This document shows, piece after piece, positions 46,535-56,528 of a stretch of DNA of 64,000 nucleotides. Position 1 is the first letter of the stretch. Each line of letters begins with the position of its first letter. A model generated the notes under the pieces. It was not told where the DNA came from. It worked only from the letters and a program-made list of their open reading frames with translations, and searched no databases. Source of the stretch: Cytidiella melzeri. Its lineage: Eukaryota; Basidiomycota; Agaricomycetes; Polyporales; Irpicaceae. A program made the translations under genes and the position numbers. The DNA is taken from the NCBI GenBank assembly GCA_022592445.1, contig JABYQR010000020.1:62001-126000 (forward strand), in the 5' to 3' direction.

Positions 46535-46614
46535 TCAACGTTGACTATGTAGTCAACTGTCATTGTATAGCCATGCAACACACTGTGAATGAGACTATCG
46601 CTTTAATGTGATAC

Positions 46615-47307
46615 CTATTTCTTCGTAACAGTCACCTTTGCCCCATGCTTCAAAGCTCTGCTGTACGGACACGCCTAAATATTCGCACCATCAACAATCC
46701 ACCACTACAGCAGGCATAAAAACGTATGCACTTACAGCATGCCCGGCATCGATCAAGTCCTGACTGATCCCTTCAACCTGAATCTCAACCTCAAGTCCAT
46801 ACCCGTCCATATCCTTCGGTTTGCCGAGGTGCACACTGGTATGCACAACAGCGTTGCGTGCCTCATCTGTCTTTCCTAGATTATTTGAGGCGAGCTGGAT
46901 AGCAGAGAGCAGGCACGCTGACCGTGAAGGAATGAACAATACATATCAAGGGGGACCTGAAGCGAATAACAGCTCACCTGAGTACCCCATAGCGAACAAC
47001 TGCTCAGGGTTCTGTCCGTCGCCTTTCCCGCCCAGTGAACGCGGCATTGCGAGACGAACCGTAAGCCCCGCGTCGTCATCGGATGACACTTCGCCGTCGC
47101 GGCCTTTGCCACGGGCTGTCGCGTGTGCGGTATACTGTGTGACTCTAGGTGAGCAGGAGGCAGACACTGAGCGCGTTGTCGACAGCCAAAGCTTACCTTG
47201 TGGTCTTCCAAGGTCATCAACGTCCTGCGCGACAGCTGCGAGGGCGCGAAGGTACGCGTCTGGAGCGACACGCGAGTGTTGAGTCGCAATACTCGAGCTA
47301 AACTCAT
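46615..47307 (-). CDS. OsmC/Ohr-family organic hydroperoxide reductase, probably mitochondrial
   Basis: Four exons, complement(join(46615..46674,46736..46917,46978..47134,47197..47307)), encode 169 residues. The Ohr family reduces organic hydroperoxides with a peroxidatic and a resolving cysteine; these are Cys91 (ACLLSAIQLAS) and Cys152 (ACPYSRALKHG). YTAHATARGKGRDGEVSS, NPEQLFAMGYS and the beta strand LEVEIQVEGIS match the fold. The first about 30 residues (MSLARVLRLNTRVSLQTRTF) are Arg-rich without acids, a typical mitochondrial presequence. The acceptor at 47135 was chosen because the nearer AGs break the frame. Confidence 0.92.
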
Positions 47308-47635
47308 GCTGCAGTCTGCGTGTGGTCAGTGGGTGAAGGCGGGGGAAGCCTGGATGACAGAGGTGCTGGTTATATACCGACTCTTACATCGCATAAGTCT
47401 ATGACCGAATTGTGAAGACGATGACCAGGCTCGCGATCGACCGCGCTCAATCGAAGCCACGTGACCGCGTTTCTACCAAAACCCCCACTGCAGCGAGAAC
47501 ATATGCATTGAATCCAATAGTGAAGATTGAATACATCAGAAGCAGAGAGATTTGATACGCTGGCTGAGTCTAAAGCAAAGTCAGCGCATACAGAATCGAG
47601 GAGGGTTAACAAGCACGAACCTATCCGAGCAAATC

Positions 47636-49389
47636 TCACGAAAGGAACCCACGAATCGCACCTCCGACGTTCTGTACATCCAATCTGGTCACACTGTCAG
47701 CACAAGGATCACACGCACATTTATCATGTGAGCTCACAAGAAGGTGTCATGGCCCCACACTCCTCCGAGCTCATAGTATCTAACCATTTGATTACCGGCC
47801 ATCCTCAACGCATCAGCAACCTCTCTTTGCTGCTCAACAGGGAACAAAATGTCACTCTGCACGCCTAAAATCAACGTGGGCGTGTTAGCAAGGGGCTGTA
47901 ACCCTTCCGCAAGATCTGACAAATGGGCCGGTGGGTTTGAAGGTGGAGGATGCGACTTTGAGTGAGACGTTTGGGAGTGGTAGTATTCGTGGTGCGGTGA
48001 GTAAGGTTGTGATGCGAGGGAGGGTGGAAGCGGAGGAGGAGACGTTCGTGCCGGCGGGGGACTGAGTTTGAGGGATTTTAATGACGATGCAGTCATGTCA
48101 AAGAGATCCATGGCTTTAGAGATGTAGATAAGAGAATTGGCATCGTATTTCAGGCAGAACTGCTCGCCCTGTACTCCTAACTTAGCAAGGATAAGACTTC
48201 GACCAAGCTAATGAGAGTTCACCTGGTAGTCGAGATAGGTTTCTATGAGGAAATCAGGGCAAAGCGCAGGCACCCGCGTAGCGTGCGAGGATTTTGCTCC
48301 TTCAGCTTCAGGGAGCGTCCGCATTTGCCTGCCGAACCTCTGGTCCCACTCTGGACCAGATCGGTAGGTGATCGTAGCAATTTCTGTAACCAGTAAACCC
48401 AAAAAATATCCACAAGTGAAAAATGTGAGGGCTTACGACGTGCGAGCTTCATGCCCGTATGTGGCGGGAGTCCGTCATAGTAAAAGCCTTTGTTCCAGTT
48501 AGGATCGGCCATCAATACTACCAAGAATACAGGATGATTGGTTACTGTAATACTTGAGAAAACACTGGCACTGGCACTCACCACTTCGCTGAGCGAATCT
48601 CATGGCAATCGCACTCGGACTACTCCTCGCAGTACCACTGATACTGACCACCTTCCCCACTCTTTCTGGGAACAACCACCCGGCCGCCAAACTCTGCATC
48701 GCGCCCATAGATGACCCAACGCTCGCATACAGTTTCTCGATGCCCAGACTATCCAGGAGGCAAAATTGTGCTCGGGCCATGTCGAATATCGAGAGCACGG
48801 GGAAATTGGTAGCGTACGGCTTTCCTGTCGCGCGATTGACGGAGGACGGACCCGTCGTGCCATAGCACCCTCCGAGTACGTTCGTGCATATGATGAAGAA
48901 TTGGTTTGTGTCCAGGGCTTTACCTGGCCCAATGAATTGCTCCCACCACCCGTCGGACTGATTCAATTCGGTCGAAGCGGCATGCGACGAGGCAGAAAGA
49001 CCTGTGTGAAGAAGGATGACGTTGTCTTTTGCCGAAGAGAGCGTGCCCCAGGTCTCGTACGCTATGGTAAACTCAGGTATTGGTGGAGCATAGACAAGTG
49101 GGAGAGGGTCTAAGTGGTTATATGTCTTGTAGGAACTTGGACTCGGACGCGCGTAAGGCGGCTCCGGACCTGAAGAGGACGAAGAGGACGACGAAGGTCT
49201 TGAGGAGGAAGTGGCTAAGATGCGGGATTCACGGGCAGCGTGAGCATCGACACAAGGGAAGGACGGGCTGTCCTGAGGTTGAGGTATGGGGCATGTCGAC
49301 GCTGACCGAGTCGAGTGAAGACGGATTTGCTGTGGTATCGATTTAGGCGGGAATTTGGCTTGCTTTCGAGCGAGTCGTGCGAAATTCAT
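47636..49389 (-). CDS. MET2: Homoserine O-acetyltransferase
   Basis: Five exons, complement(join(47636..47684,47738..48168,48223..48383,48437..48517,48582..49389)), encode 509 residues. The enzyme acetylates homoserine with acetyl-CoA, the first committed step toward methionine by sulfhydrylation. It is an alpha/beta hydrolase: nucleophile Ser227 in [12 protein letters not shown], acid Asp456 in VQSDILFP, and His490 in [34 protein letters not shown] and EWDQRFGR are family signatures. A Pro/Ser/His-rich insert of about 50 residues ([17 protein letters not shown]) sits in the lid before the Asp motif. The N-terminus is basic and Ser-rich ([17 protein letters not shown]) and may be a mitochondrial leader. 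Confidence 0.95.
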
Positions 49390-50875
49390 CGTCGCAGTGT
49401 AGTTGAAGAGCGGTGGGCGGGATTAGGGCGGGTGGACGAGAATGCATGACTGAGCCGAACGGTTTTACTCATGTCGGCGCTGCCAGTGACAGTGATGGGC
49501 ATGCCGAACGCGACGATGGCGACAGCCAAGCACGTCATCACGTCACACGATAAACCCACGTGAGAGACGTCACACAGTGCGGTGATTGTGACAGGCGCGA
49601 CCGTGACAACACTCTGAACCACTCATGATCACTGCCCAGTGCCCACCACGCACCTCTGTGCGATGCCGGGTTGGAGCTGTGATATACTTATGAATGTCGT
49701 GCCTCAAAGGTGAGTCTACAGTCTTAAGCTTAGACGTCCACAAACCATGCGCTGATTGGAGTTCTACACACTATGAAGGGCTAGGCTACCCCGACGCAGG
49801 AAGTCCATGATTTGCCGTGTCTACAGCGTATGTAATGTACGATCGCTGTCTCCAGCTGCAGTTGGTCCCTGACTCTAACAGATCCCCTTATTGCTAGTCT
49901 CACGAGTCCGTAGAGGGATCGACAATCGCGAAAGCGCAATCGATGGTATTCGCGGTGTATTCCTTCCTGGTCTACAAGGCTAAACTATCACATACAGCTG
50001 TGATGCATCTCATGGTCAATCTCCAAGCTTCTCCAAACTTGAGCCTTGTCGTCACAGCTTTGTGGGCTGTCTGTCCTACCTCTGGTATCTCTGCGCACGC
50101 TTCCTCAGCCACACGCACAAGCTCGCTGCCACACTCGACATGCTGAAGCTCCCCCTTTCCAGGCTGCTCTTCCTGGTAGGTTTTGCTTGTCCAAAGTACT
50201 ATGCCTTTTCAATATTATATTTTGGAACGAAGATGTGCGCTGAAACCCATCAGTACTCCGGTCTTATTGAAGGACGGCTTACGTGAGTTCAAGAGAATCC
50301 AACTCTGAATCATCAGACACTCGTGCAGTCCCCCTGCTAGAGGCTGAGGCTGTTGATGGCACTTGTGCGCACATTCGCGAGGCCGCGACGAGAGCGTCCC
50401 AGTTTCGTGTAATCCAGGGTAGCGAGGCGCAATGTAAAGCCTTGTCACCAGTACGAGTCTCATAGCTGCCAGTGCTGCACATTCAGATGCCAGAGTGATC
50501 CCGGTGCGCCCAAAACCCTGCGAGAGCTTGGTAGAGAACACTGGGGCCTCATGCTGCCGTCGAGAACTTGATATCCCTTGTCCGATGAGACTGAGACTGA
50601 ATCACAAGACACTGCCAATGCTGAAACTGTGGCCTTGAGGCCATCACACGCGGAATGTGCATGGCGGTGAGAGTTGCCTTATTCGGGAGGTCGGCTTACA
50701 TTTGGTGGCCGCAGCGTTTCGCAGGAATTATTTTTGTGAATATTGCAGGCGCACACGACGAGGTTGACGGTTCTCCTCCTGTAACCAGATACACCCTGAG
50801 CTCAGTCGCACTGTCCTGAACGACATTTCATGAAACGACCCCATATGAACTACCAGCGAGCAAGGCCAACATCGC
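49390..50875. other. 1.5-kb gene-free intergenic region
   Basis: This lies between the divergent MET2 and disordered-protein genes. It contains both promoters. I find no ORF with splice-compatible structure, no inverted-repeat element and no RNA gene. Confidence 0.45.
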
Positions 50876-53718
50876 ATGGAATCCATGTCCGCAACTGTTG
50901 AATCGTCTGCAACGCAGAGTCTGTCCTCTCTGGTCCCATCGTCCGATGCCGTGCACACCTCCGTCTCTACTTCGACCCCGCACTCGGTCCACCAAGCGTC
51001 AGGCAGCAAAGGAGGCAGTAGTCTGAGTTTGATAGGGAGTGCCAATGCAGCTCGTGTTCGACTGACCCAAGATGTGAGTATTCCAACACGCCTTGTACAT
51101 TGCCCGTGCCTAACACGTGTTGACTACTTCTTCTGCTGCCTTCCAGTTTCGCTCTCTCGTTCGCTCGAGCAGCACCAGTGCCACCACTCGCAACGACCGC
51201 AGGTACGGGCGACATCAGCGAACAGCCTCTGTCCAGGTCAGTCTCGCTGCCATCGTCCTCACCTCCGTCGTGTAACGGATCACCGGCTTTTCTGTAGGTC
51301 CAAGTCGGTGTTGCAGACGCTCGAGGAAGAGATATATCGCCACATGTCCCTTTGTTACCTACCTCAGCTGTAACCTACAAAGTCGCCACCATGGACAAAT
51401 CGCGCGAGGACAGTAGGAGTGGGAGGGGTTTCGGTGCACGGGTGAGTACAGTGCTTGCCTGTCCTGAGGCGACGAACACGAGTGCTCACGCGTAATTGAC
51501 GCGTCCCTTGTCCGATCACGCAGCTCGTCAACTTCCTAAGCCGCTCACGCTCTCGCTCTCGCTCCAAGAAGCGCAGGTCGCGGTCTATGGACGATGTCAT
51601 CGTACCTGTGAGTGAGATGCCCACCAAGCAAATGCAAGCCGCATCTCTCGGCCGCCGCAATCCTTTCGACGCGTTCACCGACAGTACAAACACGTCCAAC
51701 TCTACCTCAACTTCCTCTGGCTCGAAACCTGTCACACGATCCCCATCGCGGCCGCTCTCGGGGGCCACAACTGCTACAGACACCACCGTGAAAGGGAAAG
51801 TGCTGCAAAAATCCCCCCGGGCTCAACAGAAGTCGCCAGAGGTCCCTCTCGTACAGCCTCTGCACGTTCAGGCAGGGGTGCTAGGAGCTCATGTAGCGGA
51901 TCCCGCAGGCAAGACGAAGAGAACGAACATCTTCAGCGTATCTATTTCTGCCCCACGCAAACACTCGTCTCGAGACTCTAGTATATCCACGAAGCCCACG
52001 AACCCATCCCCTGTAGAACCGCCCAGCCGTAGGCCATGGTCCCCAAGATTTCGGTCAGGATCTGGGTCCAGTGCCGGCGGTCAGTCATCCCACTCAAACA
52101 TTGCTGACCCTTCGACCTCAAGAGAGTCGCCGCCTCCTCCGGTTCCTCCGAAGCCGTCTACGTCAGCCAGACCGATGCGGCCTCATGTTATTGCTCCTGT
52201 GCAGCGACCTGCTCGCGAAGACACAATCACCACCCTCAATTCCCCGCCACCTCCATACGAGTACGGTCGATTTGAGGCGGATGAGATCTCCCTACCTGGC
52301 CGATGTTCGCCTTTGTGTGGCCTGTCATCGCCAAGACTAACGCCTGTGAGTGAGAAAGGGAAGGAGAGGGACAATGTCCGGGAGAGGGAGAGGGAGAGGG
52401 AGCGGGATCGGGAAAAGGAGAGGCAGAGAGTGAGGGTTCAAACTCCTGTGGACAGGTCAAAAGAGGATAGTGAGAGGCGAAAGGGAAAGGAGAAGGAAAT
52501 CACGAATCCTCGCCGAGTTGGCTCTCCTATCGTGAGAGAACGGGAGCGGGTGTCTCGAATAACGGCAGCGCAGGCAGCTGCGATCCCTATAGAGAAGGTA
52601 GCGAGCGGGGGCAGCGGGCATAGCAAGAAGAGTAAAGAGTCTGTTGCGCATGTGGCAAAGGTGAAACGGACCAAGCATGGTAGCTTTGACTTCGAGCGAC
52701 CGGTGTCTGGGACGAATGGGGCGCCGAACATGAGGACTGCGTTGCACGGACTGGGTGTGGGACAGACTCTACACAGTGACGCTAGACATCCGATGGAAAG
52801 GACCGTCAGCACGAAGGAAAGGTCGACTCGTACGCAGGCTTCCTCACATAACCACACCCCTAGCTCACCACAACCGAATTCCCTCGGACGTTCAGCAAAA
52901 CGACCGACTGTGGATATCACGGCGACTCCTCCAACTCGTCATACTAGAGATGGTGCAAACGGTATCTCGAACACTACCTCTGGTAGTAGCCGCTCGCATC
53001 ACAATCAAAACGACTATACCCCTGCTAGTCCTATCTCCTCTCATTCCGGTCATTCGTCTAGTCTTGGACGGACAGCTGGAGCGCGAATGCTTCGAGGAGC
53101 CCATCCGGCATTCAGGTTCGAGCCAGCTGTACCGACGATCCCTGGCTCCCCCGCTTCCGATGACCGTGCCGAATATTCTACCCGCGTATCAAATCGTTCA
53201 CCTTCACCGACGAAAGCCAGGACTGAGCATGTCGTCGGAAAGGGGCGTTCACTGGATCTCGGCCTATCGCTGTCATGGGCTCCACAGCGGGTTAAAGAAG
53301 AGGCAGTCTTGTCTTACAACCAGAGCGCGGGTGGTCACCATGCGACGACAAGTCGTATACGGACGCGATGGAAAGGGGGCAACGTGGATGAGCAAGGTCG
53401 ACTTGACGCACCTGCCTCACGGTCGGCGACAAAGGTTGCCGAAACATTCAAGGAAGCGTTGGGGGATGCGGCATATGAGACTTTCAAGACTTGTGAGCTA
53501 TTTTGTCTGTTGTTGTATCTTGGTGTACCAGTACGCTAACTGTAGTTTCTAACCGTGCAGATGTTCACCGCTTTGATGCACATGCAATACCCCTCGAAGG
53601 GCCATATGGACTCGTTGCCGCGGCCTCTAGGCTCCTCGACTCTGCCGGCACTCTTGATGAGCGACGCAAGAAGTCTTTGATGGACAGCTTCATCCGGGTT
53701 GTGCAAGAAAACCGGTAG
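50876..53718 (+). CDS. Large disordered Ser/Arg/Pro-rich protein with a conserved-looking C-terminus
   Basis: Five exons (50876..51073, 51147..51236, 51298..51441, 51524..53492, 53561..53718) encode about 852 residues. The three upstream exons join in frame to the ATG at 51391, which itself has a perfect CCACCATGG context, so a 725-residue form from that internal start is also possible. An Arg/Ser block (FLSRSRSRSRSKKRRSRS) precedes Pro-rich segments (PPPPVPPKPSTSA, an SH3-ligand type) and a pure Arg-Glu run near 52370-52430. Only the last about 80 residues (AETFKEALGDAAYETFKT, YVHRFDAHAIPLEGPYG) look folded. It could be a scaffold or cortical/signalling protein; no function is assigned. Confidence 0.75.
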
Positions 53719-54183
53719 CAACGCTTTTATGTACCACAATACCTCTCGCCAACGTCGATCATACCGCGCCAGTGCTCCATGCTATCCTATTCTATCTCGC
53801 TGGTCCTTGCCATCTATTCTTTCATCTATTTTTGAGTCTGTCCACTAGTTTTTGTGATTTTAAACTGGGTTTGTAGCTTGGCCATGAGCCTCGCCTTGTA
53901 CTGCGTAGAATCTTCACTGCATGTGTGTGCTTGATCGCATGCCTTTCTCTCTTGCATAACTAGTACTCACCTGGAATGTCCTTACTTTACGCGGCGCGAC
54001 GCCTCCATCATGCCCTTTAATGAATTCCCATGATTTGCATGAGTATCCCTCTTGCCGTGTGTGCCTCAGATATTAAGATGGAATTCAAAAACAAGAGAGA
54101 TTGTACTACTACATCAAGTGATTTGTGAATCCTAGTGGGTCCTAAATCGATATCTTCGAATTTGCAGTCAAAGTCGTGAGCTT
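53719..54183. other. Convergent 3' flanks
   Basis: The 3' ends of the disordered-protein gene and DID2 face each other across 465 bases. No gene is seen. Confidence 0.4.
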
Positions 54184-55029
54184 TCATGTGGCGGGGCGGA
54201 GTGCGCGTAACCGCGCCGCTAACATGTCGTCTTCTTCTCTGACGACCTCCTTCTGCGCGAGGTCCGGTACACCTGCGAGGTCTTTGGAAGAAAGGTCGTG
54301 TTGAAGCTCGATGTTCGCCTCCTCTGCGGCTTGCTTCATCAGGGTATCAACCTCGTCTTGAGGCATAGACGTTGCGGTTGTGTTGGACATGGCCTCTTCC
54401 ATGTAGGACGTCTGCACATCCAGATCTGAGAATTGAGACTCGAACTTGTCCATGACGAGGGATATCTTCAAGATTCGAGGTAAAGGGATGTGTAAGGAAC
54501 CAAAGCTCGTGAAATACAGAACGGACACTGCTCACCCTTTCGAGGTTCATGCTGTCCATCGCCTTGTCCATCCCTTTTACTACAGAAGCCATGTTGCCAG
54601 TCATTTGTCGCATTGTGACCGCCGTTTCTACTCGACTTGCGACGGCATCGATACGGCTGGAGAGACGAAGCAAGTTCAAAGCCTCGTTCTTCTTCCGTAT
54701 TGCGTTGGCTGCGTAGATCCGAGCCCCATCGTTGTTTCCCTGTTGTAGAGCCTAAAACGGAAGAGGTAAGTGGGTCGGTTAGGACAAAAAGGGCAGCCTG
54801 GTACCTTCTTCAGTCGCGCCTTCTCAGTGTTCTCGTCTTTCTGTGCTTTCTTTGCCTGTCTACTAAGGGTCTTGGCCGTAAACTAGCCAGAGTGGATGGG
54901 TTTCAGCAGGGAAAGTGAGATCATCGACGGTTATTCCAACCTTGAGTTGGAAGAGGGTCTCTGAGGTAAGAGTTAGCCCATTGTTATTAGGCTCAGAGTA
55001 ACAGCTATCTCACTTTCTAGTTGGCTCAT
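54184..55029 (-). CDS. DID2: ESCRT-III-associated protein Did2/CHMP1
   Basis: Five exons, complement(join(54184..54465,54536..54751,54805..54882,54941..54960,55014..55029)), encode 203 residues. The first two coding exons are 16 and 20 nt. The joined start [20 protein letters not shown] and [20 protein letters not shown] are diagnostic for CHMP1. [19 protein letters not shown] and [20 protein letters not shown] follow. The C-terminus [15 protein letters not shown] is a MIM1 motif for binding the MIT domain of Vps4. Did2 recruits Vps4 to endosomal ESCRT-III for disassembly. Confidence 0.95.
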
Positions 55030-55224
55030 GTCGTTCCAACGGCGATGGTGGTACGAATGCAAGCTGCGGGTTTTGGCTGGGCAGACACGCTCGCAGTGGC
55101 GGGGATCCCGCTTTCCGATTAGCGCCTCGTTACTGCCTGCGAGCGCTTCTCTCCTGACAGTCCACGTCTTCTTTCTCATGAACTCGCTCTGGTAGCCATC
55201 GCCCACTTTCATTTCAGCTCGAAC

Positions 55225-56442
55225 ATGTCTCTACTGCACTATCTCAGGTGTGTTATTATAATATGAAGACTTAAACTTGCAGTTACTGAGCCATGGCCAC
55301 AGTTATGGCGGTGCCGTCGCGGCATTTGTGTTCATAACATTGAGTCTTGGTACGCTGCAAAATCTGCGTCTGAATAGCTAAGAGGCTAAAGCAAACCAGC
55401 CAGTGGTCTTTTATGGCTATCAGAACTGATTGAGGAGCACTCTCGAATATCAAAATCAATTGGACAGCGGGCGATATATGTGAGTACGACGCATGGTAAC
55501 AGGAGGAGCCTCTGAATGGACGGTTTTCATGCAGATCATCCTACTTCTCCACGTTCTGCTATACTTCTCCGACTCTCTACCCCTGCATCTCACGCTCTTC
55601 TCGATGGCATGCCATGTGGTTTATCTCCAGAACTTTACTGCACAGTGGCCGATGGTCTCGCTGACCTCAGTAGCGTTCTTAGCATCCTGCGTGCTCGTTG
55701 TAGTTGACCATTTTTTCTGGTTCTTCCACTTCGCACGGATCACGCAGGATGCCCGTCACCGAACACGCACAGGTTACCGCGGACAACTTCCCGTAAAGGA
55801 CGTTCCAGGCTTTGCAGAGATAGCCACTTTCTTTGGGGTTTGTGTGTGGTTTGCGCCGCTGTTCCTCTTTCTGAGCCTAAGTGCCAACGACAACGCTTTG
55901 CCTTCGATGAACTTCAGTGAGTGTTTCAGACAAGACTTGGCTCGAGACGTTAACATTTGATTATCTCTTTAGCCAGCGAAGGCGCTGTTCCTACCACACC
56001 CACGAGGTCTGTATCTACTGCGAGTCGTGGGTCGCTGTTTAAAACTTTGTACGACGCCCTTCCCGTGGACTCCCTTCCCCGTTTACGTCCCAAGCCAAGG
56101 AGAGAAGCGTCTGGAATTATAGCTCCACCATCACCAGCTGCTCGTCCAGTGCCATCACCGCTTCCTTCACCCGGCATCCCAGGCCTCGCCCGAGTGCCGT
56201 CAATGACAAACTTACCCCCGCCTCGCTCCCCGAGTAGAGCAACCAGAAGTCCCCATGAAGGCTCTCGCACGTTGTCACCCAATAGTTTAGAAGGATATAC
56301 TGCCCCAGACCCATTTTCCTCCTTCTCACTCGGAGCACCTCCCAAAAGACTTGCAGCAGAGAGATCACCTATACGGAGAACGACAACGGACGGAAGACTA
56401 GAGATGCGTAGAGTACCTACTACGCATAATGCGTTCGATTAA
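55225..56442 (+). CDS. Svp26/TEX261-family ER-Golgi cargo receptor with a long cytosolic tail
   Basis: Five exons (55225..55247, 55303..55349, 55400..55479, 55535..55916, 55973..56442) encode 333 residues. About 175 residues form the four-helix membrane core: GGAVAAFVFITLSLASGLLW, YVTS-like ILLHVLLYFSDSLPLHL, a middle pair around FLASCVLVVVDHFFWFFHF, and FFGVCVWFAPLFLFLSLS. Yeast Svp26 helps load Golgi mannosyltransferases into COPII vesicles. The remaining about 155 residues are a disordered Pro/Ser/Arg tail (SPLPSPGIPGLARVPS), longer than in yeast. The acceptor at 55302 was chosen over one at 55282 because the earlier one leads into a stop. Confidence 0.88.
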
Positions 56443-56528
56443 TGTGCTTGCTGCTGTGGTGTGTCTGTTGTATGTTTGTGATGCAGCCGACGATCCTAAT
56501 GGACAGATGCATAATCAAAGCAATGATA

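Noticed and set aside
49943..50541. Short frames in the 49.4-50.9 kb gap
   Set aside because: None exceeds about 110 codons, none joins to a neighbour through plausible splice sites, and none shows a domain or signal peptide.
52370..52430. GAGAGGGAGCGGGA-type run that could be a satellite
   Set aside because: It lies in frame within an exon and encodes an Arg-Glu repeat; it is a coding microsatellite rather than a separate element.
52755..53552. 265-codon frame overlapping the disordered-protein gene in another frame
   Set aside because: The host frame is longer, continues across introns in phase and has coherent Ser/Pro composition; this one is a frame shadow.
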